This document shows positions 1 through 9,295 of a stretch of 64,000 bases of DNA, one piece after another. The stretch covers positions 46,774 to 110,773 of the forward strand of contig JANLTP010000019.1 of the NCBI GenBank assembly GCA_031363055.1, given 5' to 3'. A program made the position numbers and the translations under genes. Under the pieces are notes generated by a model, which ran no database searches, had not been told where the DNA came from, and saw nothing but the letters and a program-made list of their open reading frames with translations. Numbering within the stretch: the first letter of the stretch is position 1; every line of letters starts with the position of its first letter. This DNA is from JANLTP01 sp031363055 (GTDB lineage Bacteria > Pseudomonadota > Gammaproteobacteria > Burkholderiales > Burkholderiaceae_E).

Positions 1-1
1 G

Positions 2-511
2 TATCTGCTCGAATGCGCCCGGCGTGTACCAAAGCTCGACGGAGCATTGCAAAGACTGGTCGCGCGCACGCAAGCAACGACGCTGGTCATCACTCATGGC
101 GACGTCAGCCCGAAAAATATTCTGCTCAACCGGCAAGCTGACGGCGAGCCGCTTTTACTGGACGCCGAATGCGCGAACTACGGTGACCCGGCGTTTGATC
201 TGGCGTTCCTGCTCAATCATTTTTTGTTGAAGGCCATTCATCTGCCCGACTCGAGCGGCGCGCTGTTGCAGTGCTTTGATGATATCTGGAATGGCTACCG
301 CGAACATATCAACTGGGAGCCCGAGGCCGAAGTACAAACCCGCGCCGCCGGGTTATTGGCGGCCCTGCTGCTGGCGCGTGTCGATGGTAAATCACCGGTG
401 GAATACCTGAGCGCAGCGAACCGCGATCGGGTACGCAAGATCGCGCACGCGTCGATCGAACAAGCAGTCGATCGCCTGGAGGTCCTCAGACATGCAGTGG
501 CATGCGGTTGA
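2..511 (+). CDS. APH-family phosphotransferase, C-terminal part (5' cut by window)
   Basis: The reading frame is open from the first bases of the window, so only the C-terminal ~169 residues are seen. They contain the kinase catalytic loop HGDVSPKNIL followed by LLLDAECANYGDPAFDLAFLL, which match the HGDxxxxN and DxE/D blocks of the aminoglycoside/choline phosphotransferase (APH) fold. The family transfers phosphate from ATP to small molecules such as aminoglycosides, choline, homoserine or sugars. The substrate cannot be told from this half. It converges on the GST gene, 11 bp away. The fold is secure and the substrate unknown. Confidence 0.8.
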   Translation, partial: YLLECARRVPKLDGALQRLVARTQATTLVITHGDVSPKNILLNRQADGEPLLLDAECANYGDPAFDLAFLLNHFLLKAIHLPDSSGALLQCFDDIWNGYREHINWEPEAEVQTRAAGLLAALLLARVDGKSPVEYLSAANRDRVRKIAHASIEQAVDRLEVLRHAVACG

Positions 512-522
512 TTGAAGAGGGA

Positions 523-1491
523 TCACTCACCGTCAGCAACGACCGGTGTCATTGCAAAACCGACCCGAGGAAAATGCACGTGGACAGCGCCGGCACGGTG
601 ATCATGGCGGGCAATGATCCATTCATCGTCATGCTCGGCCAGCAGCGCCCCCTGCGAGGGATCAAGACCGTAGTCGGTCGCAGCAATGCGGACCTTTCGC
701 CCGGACAAATCGGCCGCATCGCCCTTATCGGCATGCGAGCGCGCCAGATTGATGGCATCAGTACTGCTCAGCTCTTCATATTGGCCATGACCGAACGCGG
801 CGATGCGTGACATCCAGGCCAGCACGTTCGGATACGGGTCCAGAACGGCTGCGATCGCTCGCGCCTGTTGCACAAACCAAAGCGGGTGATACATCGAGAA
901 ATCGGCGACTGTCGCCAGCGAACCGAGCAAAAACGGGCTGCGGGTATTACTGAACTGGTGATCCAGCCGACGAAGTTGATTCATAAAAATCGGGGTCGAC
1001 GACCCGAGCGTCATTCGCGGCACAGGACTGCCCGCGCGCATGGCCTTGCGATCGGCCGCGAAGGCCGCCAACTGCTCATCGCTCTGGCCAGGAAACAAAC
1101 TCTTGAATGCTGCCGGTTGCATGGCCTGCGCCACGCAGGCGCTGAACCAGATCGAATCCGCCCAAGCAGCAATAATGCTCGCATTGGCACGTTGACCATC
1201 CGGGAACAAGGGTGAACTCGAGGACAGCCGATCGAGCACCGTCGCGATCAGGGCGGTATCGCAGAAAATACTTCTGCCCAACTGCAGAACCGGGGTCTTG
1301 CGGTAGCCGCCGGTGAGCGCCAGCAAATCAGGCTTGGGCATGATGATTGGAATAGTGACCGAACGCCACTTCAGGCCCTTGAAGCCGAATATGAGTCGCA
1401 CTTTCTCGGCAAAGGGTGATTGCGGGTAGTGGTGCAACACGATCGGACGATCGGCCAAAAAGGTCTGGGGGGACTGGGGAGTCTGAGGCAT
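523..1491 (-). CDS. Glutathione S-transferase family protein
   Basis: Predicted 322 aa from the ATG at 1491; an upstream in-frame extension to 1539 is possible but looks non-conserved. The N-terminus has a thioredoxin-like GST segment (IVLHHYPQSPFAEKVRLIF, then a beta-strand with a TPVLQ-type cis-proline motif), followed by an all-helical C-terminal domain. It is longer than the ~210 aa of classical GSTs and fits the ~310 aa subgroup common in beta- and gammaproteobacteria. GSTs conjugate or reduce substrates with glutathione; the specific substrate is unknown. It is divergent from the flavin monooxygenase gene starting at 1667, so the interval 1492-1666 should hold both promoters. Confidence 0.85.
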   Translation of the reverse strand: MPQTPQSPQTFLADRPIVLHHYPQSPFAEKVRLIFGFKGLKWRSVTIPIIMPKPDLLALTGGYRKTPVLQLGRSIFCDTALIATVLDRLSSSSPLFPDGQRANASIIAAWADSIWFSACVAQAMQPAAFKSLFPGQSDEQLAAFAADRKAMRAGSPVPRMTLGSSTPIFMNQLRRLDHQFSNTRSPFLLGSLATVADFSMYHPLWFVQQARAIAAVLDPYPNVLAWMSRIAAFGHGQYEELSSTDAINLARSHADKGDAADLSGRKVRIAATDYGLDPSQGALLAEHDDEWIIARHDHRAGAVHVHFPRVGFAMTPVVADGE

Positions 1492-1666
1492 AGAGTGTCC
1501 TGCGCGTCCAAAGTCAGGGAGGCAAGCACGCCCTCCCAAGGTTTTCCGAGTTTAGTTTAGTTGAATTCAGTTGGCCGAAAATCCGGCGCGTCACATTCGA
1601 CAAAACATTGATTCGACGGCTTCGAGTTTGTCAGTCATAGTATCGGTTTCAAGTGGTCTGCAACAC

Positions 1667-3187
1667 ATGCCCGCAGTAACATCATCGCCCTCCTTTCGGC
1701 CCGCCCGCAACCTGGCACAACTTACCGAGCAGGTCCAGCATGATCTGGCACGCCTGAACTATCCGGCTGAGAATTGGGTGCCACCAAAGCCGGGACCTGA
1801 CGGCAAGGAAATGCTCGATGTGTTGATCGTCGGTGCCGGCATGTGTGGACAGACCGTTGCCTTTGCCCTGTTACAACTAGGCGTTCGCAATTTCCGGATC
1901 GTAGATCGCGCGGTCCGAGCTCGAGAAGGGCCGTGGGGGACGTTCGCGCGAATGAACATGCTGCGCTCGCCGAAGTATCTAACCGGCCCTGATCTAGGTG
2001 TGCCGAGCCTGACCTATCGGGCTTGGCATGAAGCGAAGTTCGGGCTTGAGCATTGGTCAAAATTGCACAAAATTGATCGGCTCGAATGGCTCAACTATTT
2101 GCAGTGGGTGCGTGCGCAAACCGGAATCGGCGTTGAGAACCAGACCTCGCTCGAACATTTGACTCCGAGCGAAGAGCGCCTGCACATCGAGCTTCATCGC
2201 CAGGTCGACCCCGCCGGTTTTGGTGCCGCGATTGAAAAGATTTATGCGCGCAAAGTAGTGCTGGCGCTCGGCCGCGAAGGCAGTGGCGCCTTGCGCTGGC
2301 CACAATTTCCATCCTTTGATGCTCGTTCGAGAAACCTGCACGGGCGTATCTTTCATTCAGCCGACGATATTGATTTCGAACAGTGGCGCGGCAAACAGGT
2401 TGCCGTCCTCGGTGCCGGCGCATCGGCCTTCGACAACGCTGCGCAGGCGCTTGAAAGTGGCGCACGCAAGGTCGAAGTATTCGTTCGCCGCACGATTCTG
2501 CCGCAAGTCAACAAGTCGAAATGGACGGCCTTTCCAGGCTTCATGCAGGGTTTTCATCACCTCAGCGATGAGCAACGCTGGCGCATTTACAGCTACATCT
2601 TCGACGAGCAAGTCCCGCCACCTTGGGAATCCATCGTGCGATGCGATCGGCATCCGAACTTCAGCCTGCACCTGTCCAGCCCATGGCTTGATCTGAACAG
2701 CACCGCCAATGAAGTTTTTGTGACGATGATGCAAGGCCAACAGTCATTCGATGCCGTCATTCTCGCCACCGGCTTCGAGGTCGACCTGCTCGAGCGTGTT
2801 GAGCTCGGCGCGATCCGCGAGCATGTGCTGCTCTGGTCCGATCGTATTTCAGAGGAGGACCGTCTGGAGCATCCGGAAGCTGCGCGCTTTCCCTATTTGG
2901 GCGAAGGATTCGAGCTTCTGGCGCGGGCACCTGAAGCACCGGCGGCGATCGGCCAGATTCACGTATTCAACCACGGCAGCACGATCAGTCACGGCGCTCT
3001 GGCTGGAGACATACCGGGCCTGGCCACTGGCGCGCGGCGAGTTGCCGAGGCGATTGCGCGCGATCTATTTACCGCAGATGCCGAAGATCATTATCAGCAA
3101 TTGCTCGCGCATGACGAACCGGAGTTACTGAACACGCGGTTTTTTGTGCCTCCCGAAAATCGCAATTCGCCTTCGGAGGATCACTAG
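1667..3187 (+). CDS. FAD/NAD(P)-dependent monooxygenase (FMO/BVMO-like)
   Basis: Predicted 506 aa from the ATG at 1667; a TTG at 1571 would add 32 residues of low-complexity sequence. The first Rossmann motif is VLIVGAGMCG at about residues 53-61 (FAD) and a second is VAVLGAGASAFDNA near residue 245 (NADPH). The ending VILATGFEVD matches the ATG-type motif near the C-terminus of flavin-containing monooxygenases. The family inserts one oxygen atom into carbonyl, N or S substrates; the substrate is not known here. It converges on a Bug receptor gene with a 44-bp gap. Confidence 0.83.
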   Translation: MPAVTSSPSFRPARNLAQLTEQVQHDLARLNYPAENWVPPKPGPDGKEMLDVLIVGAGMCGQTVAFALLQLGVRNFRIVDRAVRAREGPWGTFARMNMLRSPKYLTGPDLGVPSLTYRAWHEAKFGLEHWSKLHKIDRLEWLNYLQWVRAQTGIGVENQTSLEHLTPSEERLHIELHRQVDPAGFGAAIEKIYARKVVLALGREGSGALRWPQFPSFDARSRNLHGRIFHSADDIDFEQWRGKQVAVLGAGASAFDNAAQALESGARKVEVFVRRTILPQVNKSKWTAFPGFMQGFHHLSDEQRWRIYSYIFDEQVPPPWESIVRCDRHPNFSLHLSSPWLDLNSTANEVFVTMMQGQQSFDAVILATGFEVDLLERVELGAIREHVLLWSDRISEEDRLEHPEAARFPYLGEGFELLARAPEAPAAIGQIHVFNHGSTISHGALAGDIPGLATGARRVAEAIARDLFTADAEDHYQQLLAHDEPELLNTRFFVPPENRNSPSEDH

Positions 3188-3231
3188 TGTGGTGTGTCAC
3201 GCGAGCAGGCGGTATTCCGGTGCACGCTGAC

Positions 3232-4221
3232 TCAATCGACGGTAGCGCCCGAGGCTTTGACGACCTCGGCCCACTTGGCCCGATTGCTTTTAACGGTCGC
3301 CCGAAATTGTTCCACCGATTCATGGCGAGGCGTATTGCCCGCTTCAATCAGCTTTTGGCGAATCGGCGGACTATCCAGCGCAACCTTGATCGCCGCATTG
3401 ATGCGTTCAACCATTTGCACATCCATACCCTTCGGGCCGAACAGTCCGAACCAGGTGTAGTTTTCGAAACCCGGTAAGGCCGACTCCGAGATGGTTGGAA
3501 TCTCGGCCACCGCGTTGACGCGCTTGGCCGTGGTCACGCCGAGCAGCCGAACCTTGTTGGCCTTGTATTGGGCCAGCACCGTCTGGACTTGATTGAAGAT
3601 GCAGCAGACCTCGCCCTTGAGCACAGCTTGCAACGCTTCCGGACCACCCTTATACGGTATGTGCACCATGTTAAGGCCGGCCTTGGCATTAAATTCGGCG
3701 AAGGCCAAATGCGTTCCGGTGCCATTACCGGTCGATGCATAGTTGTACTTGCCCGGATTGGACTTGACCAGATCGACGAATTCCTTGACCGAATTGACAT
3801 CGATGACCTCGGCGTTGATGGTCAATACATTCGACACATCGACCATCGGCGCAATCGGCGTGAAGTCTGATTCGACATCAAACGAAAGTCGTTTGTACAA
3901 GGCAGCATTGATGCCGTGGGTTGCGGCCGTGCCAAACAGCAGCGTGTAGCCATCTGGTTTGGCGCGTGCGACATATTCGGACGCGACATTGCCGCCCGCC
4001 CCTGGCTTGTAATCAACAATGATTTTGCCGCCCAACGCCTGCTCAAGTGCCGGCTGCAACTGCCGGGCTACAACGTCGACACCGGAGCCTGCGGGGAAGC
4101 CGAGAATCAGACTGATCGGGGCACTGGGCCAGGATTGGGCCATCGCTGCGGGCGACGCATTCAGAAGGAGGCACGACAGCAAGCTCACCCAAGCGGTGTA
4201 CCTCAGCGAAGGCGTCATCAT
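3232..4221 (-). CDS. Bug family tripartite tricarboxylate transporter receptor (TctC-like)
   Basis: 329 aa with a signal peptide ending near ASPAAMAQS. The mature N-terminus has the PSAPISLILGFPAGSGVDVVAR block and the GAGGNVASEYVARAKPDGYTLL block typical of Bug/TctC periplasmic binding proteins. These bind small carboxylates (a conserved Asp contacts the ligand) and are massively amplified in Burkholderiales, often without their TctAB membrane partners, as here. An AGGTGA ribosome site precedes the tandem ATGATG start. It follows the DUF2853 gene by 21 bp on the same strand and may be co-transcribed with it. Confidence 0.93.
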   Translation of the reverse strand: MMTPSLRYTAWVSLLSCLLLNASPAAMAQSWPSAPISLILGFPAGSGVDVVARQLQPALEQALGGKIIVDYKPGAGGNVASEYVARAKPDGYTLLFGTAATHGINAALYKRLSFDVESDFTPIAPMVDVSNVLTINAEVIDVNSVKEFVDLVKSNPGKYNYASTGNGTGTHLAFAEFNAKAGLNMVHIPYKGGPEALQAVLKGEVCCIFNQVQTVLAQYKANKVRLLGVTTAKRVNAVAEIPTISESALPGFENYTWFGLFGPKGMDVQMVERINAAIKVALDSPPIRQKLIEAGNTPRHESVEQFRATVKSNRAKWAEVVKASGATVD

Positions 4222-4242
4222 TCACCTGGCAATGGTTGAGGC

Positions 4243-4551
4243 TCAGGCAAGCTTTTCCATCGTGTTGGTGGCTTCGGCCAGCAAGTAATAAAACGTCACG
4301 CGGCTCTTGGTTCTGTCGCCCTTCATCTTGGCGGCAACCGTTTTCATGCCAGCGTCAGCAGCCTCGGGCGCAAGGCCGAGCTTCTTGAACGCAAAGCCAT
4401 CGCGAACGCGGCCGAGTTCGGCAGGGTCGGTGGTCGACACCATTGACGAATCCTTGTTACGCAGTGCGATGCCACAATACTTCACAATGGTCGCGACAGC
4501 TTTCTCGTTAACGTTGGTCGTGTACAGGGCGATATCTTTGGAATAGTCCAT
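4243..4551 (-). CDS. DUF2853 family protein
   Basis: 102 aa, cytoplasmic, with no signal or membrane segment. The pattern IVKYCGIALRNKDSSMVS ... DPAELGRVRDGFAFKKLGL ... SRVTFYYLLAE matches DUF2853, a small helical family with no established function. A strong GGAGG ribosome site sits 4 nt before the ATG at 4551. The Bug receptor gene follows 21 bp downstream on the same strand. Confidence 0.82.
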   Translation of the reverse strand: MDYSKDIALYTTNVNEKAVATIVKYCGIALRNKDSSMVSTTDPAELGRVRDGFAFKKLGLAPEAADAGMKTVAAKMKGDRTKSRVTFYYLLAEATNTMEKLA

Positions 4552-4787
4552 GTTGCCTCCAGATGTGATGAACGGTGTGCGCAGAAAACAAAATGCAGAG
4601 AAGAACGCATTTCAAGACGCAGTGAAAACGAACTGCAATAAATGGTGAAAGACTTGAGCAGGAAATCAGGATCCGGCTCGCACGAAAAATAATCGCGGCC
4701 CGCTGGTAAGGTTAGCACGAATGGCCGCGCCAATTTGACCGATGGGTTCTGATAGCATTTCGTTCGGTGTCTCACGCTGAAAGTTCC

Positions 4788-5351
4788 ATGTACGCATTTT
4801 TCCTAAGCGTCGGCATCGTGGCGCTCGCCGAAATCGGTGACAAGACTCAATTGTTGTCATTCGTTCTGGCCGCGCGTTACCGCAAACCGATTCCGATCAT
4901 TGCCGGCATTCTGATCGCCACCTTGTTAAACCATGGTGTCGCCAGTGCGCTCGGTGCCTGGATCGCTCAGGCGCTCGCGGATACCTCACTTCGTTGGATT
5001 CTTGGACTGTCCTTTATCGCCATGGCAGGCTGGATGCTGATCCCGGATTCGCTCGATGAAGCCGCCCTGCGACCACCCAGATGGGGTGTTTTCATGACAA
5101 CCCTGGTGGTCTTTTTTCTCGCTGAAATGGGTGACAAAACACAGATCGCTACGGTCGCGCTGGCGGCCCGCTTTGATGCCTTCTGGACGGTCTTGTTGGG
5201 CACCACCGCTGGCATGATGATTGCGAATGTGCCTGCCGTGCTGATAGGCGAAAGATTAGCGAACCGATTACCGGTTCAGGCCATCCACCGGGTAGCCGCC
5301 GTGGTCTTTCTCATCCTCGGTGTCGCCGTGTTGGTCGTCAAGCAATCATGA
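4788..5351 (+). CDS. TMEM165/GDT1 family (UPF0016) cation exporter
   Basis: 187 aa from the ATG at 4788 (a GTG at 4767 is also in frame). It is a six-helix membrane protein built of two similar halves, each with the family signature: EIGDKT at residues 15-20 and EMGDKT at residues 113-118. These acidic motifs form the cation site in the GDT1 family, whose bacterial members export Mn2+ and whose eukaryotic members move Ca2+/Mn2+ against H+. I looked for a yybP-ykoY manganese riboswitch upstream and saw no convincing one. The gene converges on the DUF4197 gene, 2 bp away. Confidence 0.9.
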   Translation: MYAFFLSVGIVALAEIGDKTQLLSFVLAARYRKPIPIIAGILIATLLNHGVASALGAWIAQALADTSLRWILGLSFIAMAGWMLIPDSLDEAALRPPRWGVFMTTLVVFFLAEMGDKTQIATVALAARFDAFWTVLLGTTAGMMIANVPAVLIGERLANRLPVQAIHRVAAVVFLILGVAVLVVKQS

Positions 5352-5353
5352 GC

Positions 5354-6154
5354 TTATTGCAATGCGCCGAAAACCTTGCGCAAGATGGCGCCGCCGGCTT
5401 TGACCGGATCAGCCCGAATCGCCTTTTCTTCCTGGGCGATCATGAAATAAAGACCGTCAAGCGCCCGCCCGGTGACGAAATTTTCGATCTTTGCCGAACC
5501 CCGGTCGATCAGTCCCAACTGCGACGCTTGCGCGGCGACATCGTTGTAGCGTTTGGCCAGGCCGATCTTGCCGACGGTCGCACTGACCACCGGCAAAAAT
5601 CGCTCAGTCAATGACGTCAGCGTCTTGCCCTTGAAAAATTGGGTGACCGAGTCTTCGCCGCCACTCAATATTCCCTTGGCGTCCGCAACCGTCATGGCCT
5701 TGACAGCAGCCGTCACCATCGCCCGGGCTTGCGGCACGGCCAACTCGGCCGCCCGATTCATGCCGGCCTGCAACTCGTCAAGATCGGATCCGCGCCCCAT
5801 CGCCCGCAACACGCCTTCGATTTTCTTGAGTCCATCGGGCAACGGGATGCGAACCTGCGGATTATTCAGAAATCCACCTTCCAGCGCCAGTTTGCCGATC
5901 GCTGCCGCTGACCCGGTATCAAGCGCGGCTCGCAAGGCTCGCGTCGCATCAACGTTGGTGAAGGCGTCCAGCGGCCCGGCATGGGCCTGCCCCAAACCCG
6001 CGAGCGGCAAACCCAGCAACAGGCAGGCGGTGCGCAAAGTGGCCCGGCGTGAACCCAGAACGGTCACTGACTCAGACGCAGTGCGGACAAATTGCGCCAG
6101 CAGGCCGTCTCCGCTGGATGTTTGCAGGCCATCGCTACTTGATACTTGCTTCAT
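5354..6154 (-). CDS. DUF4197 domain-containing exported protein
   Basis: 266 aa. A long N-terminus (about 45 residues) precedes a signal-like hydrophobic stretch ending at LAGLGQAHAGP; RRATLRTACLLLGLP makes a Tat-type signal possible. The rest matches DUF4197: LDAFTNVDATRALRAALDTG, then a body ending in ALDGLYFMIAQEEKAIRADP with the C-terminal GAILRKVFG. The family is periplasmic or outer-membrane associated and of unknown function. An AGAAGG ribosome site precedes the ATG at 6154. Confidence 0.8.
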   Translation of the reverse strand: MKQVSSSDGLQTSSGDGLLAQFVRTASESVTVLGSRRATLRTACLLLGLPLAGLGQAHAGPLDAFTNVDATRALRAALDTGSAAAIGKLALEGGFLNNPQVRIPLPDGLKKIEGVLRAMGRGSDLDELQAGMNRAAELAVPQARAMVTAAVKAMTVADAKGILSGGEDSVTQFFKGKTLTSLTERFLPVVSATVGKIGLAKRYNDVAAQASQLGLIDRGSAKIENFVTGRALDGLYFMIAQEEKAIRADPVKAGGAILRKVFGALQ

Positions 6155-6201
6155 GAATTTGAAACCTTCTGATGGAAACCGGCAATTTGCAAACCACCGC
6201 T

Positions 6202-7017
6202 TTACAACGGAAAACCGAACAGATCCGATGACCGTTGCTGCGAATCCGCCTGCAAGTGGTCACTGCCGGGCTGAACCGGGCCGTCTGCCCAAACCAGTAG
6301 TCGGGCACCAAAGCGAGATTCGATCTGCACCGTCGTGTCCGGTTCGACGATCGCAAAACAATTGCCCCAGAGTGGCTGACCGTTGAGCATGAGGCCGCCA
6401 CCGTGGACCCACAACTCGATTCGCGATGACGAGCGCCAACGCAAAGGCTCACAGCGCGCCCGCAATTGCAATTCGAGCAGTCGGCGATCATCGGCACAGC
6501 CGGCATAATCAAAAATCATTCGCCGTCGCACACCCGCAACACCGGTGTCGATTTGTACTTGCTGGTTGACGCAAATATTCAGATCGGTCAGGGCGTCGAC
6601 TTCGCGGGTTTCGAAGGCAGCGTGGCGCGCGCCCGCATGAACCAGCGACAGGTGGTCTTCCTCGGGAAGGTATAAAACCGGCGCCTCGAGACGGCTGACC
6701 AACAGTGATTTTCGATAGGCGATGGCGTCATGCGTTGCGCCCAGCAGATTAACGCCGACTTCGCCAGCCTCGGCACTGCCCTGATGATCAGTCAGTGCGC
6801 CATCGACAAAGTAGCTGGTCGCAACTCCCTGGTGTTGATGGGTGCCGGAGCGAACCATCGCCTCGAAACCAACCAGTCCGAGGAACTGGCCGTTGTCAGC
6901 GTCATAACGGACCGGTTTAAGCGAAATTCCGGGCTTGCCTGCCGGTTGCCAGTCGATTTGCGAGGCATCACAAACGAAGACGCCCTGCCGGGTTACTGGA
7001 TTGAACACGCTTTGCAT
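6202..7017 (-). CDS. Cupin-like domain protein (ChrR-type double cupin)
   Basis: 271 aa from the ATG at 7017, chosen because AGGGGA lies just upstream; longer in-frame extensions lack a ribosome site. The sequence reads as two successive beta-barrel cupin repeats. The first contains MVRSGTHQHQGVATSYFVDGALTD, whose HxHxG resembles the metal-binding motif of the ChrR cupin. The second, around LRWRSSSRIELWVHGGGLML, has lost the His set. A regulatory or dioxygenase-like role is possible but not shown. It is divergent from the TRAP receptor gene, with 151 bp between the two starts. Confidence 0.6.
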   Translation of the reverse strand: MQSVFNPVTRQGVFVCDASQIDWQPAGKPGISLKPVRYDADNGQFLGLVGFEAMVRSGTHQHQGVATSYFVDGALTDHQGSAEAGEVGVNLLGATHDAIAYRKSLLVSRLEAPVLYLPEEDHLSLVHAGARHAAFETREVDALTDLNICVNQQVQIDTGVAGVRRRMIFDYAGCADDRRLLELQLRARCEPLRWRSSSRIELWVHGGGLMLNGQPLWGNCFAIVEPDTTVQIESRFGARLLVWADGPVQPGSDHLQADSQQRSSDLFGFPL

Positions 7018-7168
7018 AGCATCCCCTGGAACCTGGAACTCAGGCAGTTTAGCAAGTCGCGTGCCGGATTTCCTGCACAGAGTGTACGAAGCCTTCAGAC
7101 GCCTTATACTCGGTAGATTCAAAAACAGAGAAGCGCCGCATCGGCGCCAAAACCGCAGGAGACAGATC

Positions 7169-8206
7169 ATGAGGCGTCGTCAGTTGTTAGCGGCTGGAGC
7201 GTTGACCAGCGTAGGTAGCGTGTTGAGTGGCGCGCCGTTGGTGTTGCGTGCACAGAACCAGTATCGAGCTGAATACAAGATGTCCACCGTGGTGCCGCCA
7301 GCGTTTGCCTGGGGTAAAGGCGGCGAGATCTTCGCGAATCTGGTTCGCGAGCGAACCAGCGGTCGCATCAACATCAAGCAATATCCGGGCTCAAGTCTGG
7401 TACAAGGCCAGCAGGATCGGGAGTTCTCGGCAATGCGCCAAGGCATCATCGACGTGCTTTGCGGCGCACCGATCAACTGGACCAGTACCGTACGAGAGCT
7501 GGGCTGCTACACGTTGCCGTTTTTGTTCCCCGATCACAAGGCCTATGACGCGGTGGTCGCTTCGGAGGTCACGACCAAGGACTATTTCGATTTGGTCCGC
7601 AAGGCCGGCGCCGAACCACTGGCAGTCGGCGAGACCGGCTTTCGGCAGATCTCGAATTCAAAACGACCAATCCTGAAACCGGCCGATGTCGCCGGTTTGA
7701 AGGTGCGGGTGGTCGGCAGTCCCATGTACGGCGAAATCATGAGCGGCATGGGTGCCAACCCGACCTTCATGAGCTGGGCTGATGCACAACCGGCGCTGGC
7801 TTCGAATGCGGTTGATGCACAGGAGAATCCGCTCGAGGTCTTCCTGGCCGCCAAAATTCACACCCTCGGACAGAAGTTCGTCACCAAGTGGAACTATTCA
7901 AACGATATTCTGCTGTTTGCGATCGCCAACCCGATCTGGAGCACCTGGAGCGCGGCCGATCAGAAGATCGTTCGCGAAGCGGCGCAAGATGCCGCCCGCC
8001 AGCAAACCCAGTTGGTTCGCGCCCTGTATGCCGATGACGTTCAAAAAGTCAGCGCGCTGGGCGTTCAGGTACACACACCCACTGCCGCAGAAATGAATGA
8101 ATGGCAGATCGCCACCCGAAGGGTTTATGCGCGCTGGAAGGCGCAACTGGGTTCGGACATGGTCGGCAAGATTGAAGAAGTCATCGCCAAATCACGCAAG
8201 GCCTGA
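7169..8206 (+). CDS. TRAP transporter substrate-binding protein DctP
   Basis: 345 aa from the ATG at 7169, behind a GGAGA ribosome site. The N-terminus MRRRQLLAAGALTSVGSVL looks like a Tat signal. The mature protein has the DctP fold: an AFAWGKGGEIFANLVRERTSGRI opening, QGIIDV, ELGCYTLPFLFPD, and the conserved KPADVAGLKVRVVGSPM segment with the Arg that holds the ligand carboxylate. TRAP receptors deliver organic acids to a DctQM permease, but no dctQ or dctM is nearby. An ABC ATPase follows 24 bp later on the same strand, an odd partner. Confidence 0.92.
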   Translation: MRRRQLLAAGALTSVGSVLSGAPLVLRAQNQYRAEYKMSTVVPPAFAWGKGGEIFANLVRERTSGRINIKQYPGSSLVQGQQDREFSAMRQGIIDVLCGAPINWTSTVRELGCYTLPFLFPDHKAYDAVVASEVTTKDYFDLVRKAGAEPLAVGETGFRQISNSKRPILKPADVAGLKVRVVGSPMYGEIMSGMGANPTFMSWADAQPALASNAVDAQENPLEVFLAAKIHTLGQKFVTKWNYSNDILLFAIANPIWSTWSAADQKIVREAAQDAARQQTQLVRALYADDVQKVSALGVQVHTPTAAEMNEWQIATRRVYARWKAQLGSDMVGKIEEVIAKSRKA

Positions 8207-8230
8207 GCATAAAAATACAGGGAGTACAGT

Positions 8231-9295
8231 GTGGCCTCGGTCAGCATCGAAAAAGTAGAAAAGTTTTATGGCACCACCAAGGTAATGCACGGCGTTGACG
8301 TGTCGATCACCGATGGTGAGTTTTGTGTTCTGGTCGGCCCCTCGGGGTGCGGAAAATCGACCCTGCTGCGCATGGTTGCGGGCCTGGAGGAGATCAGCGC
8401 CGGCACCATCAAGATCGGCAGTCGCATCGTCAACGATGTCCAGCCCAAAGAGCGCGATATCGCCATGGTGTTTCAGAACTATGCGCTCTACCCGCACATG
8501 AAAGTGCGAGAGAATATGGCATTCTCGTTGATGCTGGCCAAGCGACCCACTTCCGAAATCGATCAAAGAGTCAACGAGGCCGCCAATATTTTGGGCCTCG
8601 GCCCTTATCTCGATCGTTACCCGCGGCAATTATCGGGCGGTCAACGGCAACGCGTGGCGATGGGCCGCGCGATCGTGCGCAAGCCGCAGGTTTTTCTGTT
8701 CGACGAACCGCTATCGAATCTCGACGCCAAACTGCGCGTGCAAATGCGTACTGAAATCAAGGCGTTGCATCAGCGCCTGAAGACCACGGCGGTATATGTG
8801 ACCCACGACCAGATTGAAGCCATGACCATGGCCGACAAAATCGTCGTCATGCGCGACGGCCGGGTTGAGCAGATGGGCACACCGCTCGATCTGTACGACA
8901 CACCCGCCAATACCTTCGTAGCCGGATTCATTGGCTCACCGGCCATGAACCTGATTGAAGGCATGGTTCAAAACGGCCGCGTCGAATTAGGCGGCGACGC
9001 CAGTATTCCAACACCGCTGAATTCGCGGGCCAGTAATGGCCAGAAAGTGCTGCTCGGTGTGCGGCCGGAGCACCTCTCAGTCGGCGACGGCAACGCCACC
9101 TTGCGCGCACAGGTTGAAGTGGTCGAACCGACCGGCGCCGATACCCAGGTGAGCTGCAAGCTCGGTGACAGCAACGTCATTGTGATGCTGCGCGATCGGC
9201 TCAGTGCTCGGGCGGGTGACCCGATTCTGTTGCAGGCAGACCTGGGTCGAGCGCACTTGTTTGATGCTGCCAGCGGGATGCGGCTAGCCGCCTAA
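8231..9295 (+). CDS. ABC transporter ATP-binding protein, UgpC/MalK (CUT1) type
   Basis: 354 aa, GTG start. Walker A is GPSGCGKST at residues 36-44, the Q-loop FQNYALYP is near 81, the signature LSGGQRQRVAMGRA and Walker B VFLFDEPLSNLDA follow, and the H-loop is VYVTHDQ. A C-terminal ~110-residue OB/TOBE regulatory domain (GVRPEHL motif) places it with MalK/UgpC ATPases of sugar or polyol importers. No permease or sugar-binding gene accompanies it. The probable operon partner is a TRAP receptor 24 bp upstream. Its TAA overlaps the TAG of the convergent YHS-domain gene. Confidence 0.92.
   Translation: MASVSIEKVEKFYGTTKVMHGVDVSITDGEFCVLVGPSGCGKSTLLRMVAGLEEISAGTIKIGSRIVNDVQPKERDIAMVFQNYALYPHMKVRENMAFSLMLAKRPTSEIDQRVNEAANILGLGPYLDRYPRQLSGGQRQRVAMGRAIVRKPQVFLFDEPLSNLDAKLRVQMRTEIKALHQRLKTTAVYVTHDQIEAMTMADKIVVMRDGRVEQMGTPLDLYDTPANTFVAGFIGSPAMNLIEGMVQNGRVELGGDASIPTPLNSRASNGQKVLLGVRPEHLSVGDGNATLRAQVEVVEPTGADTQVSCKLGDSNVIVMLRDRLSARAGDPILLQADLGRAHLFDAASGMRLAA

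Noticed and set aside
4552..4787. Possible yybP-ykoY manganese riboswitch ahead of the GDT1-type gene
   Set aside because: I could not find the conserved core of that riboswitch in the 236-bp gap.
5553..6386. 277-codon open frame antisense to the DUF4197 and cupin genes
   Set aside because: Composition (Ser/Arg/Pro-rich) is typical of an antisense shadow in GC-rich DNA, and the opposite strand carries recognisable families.
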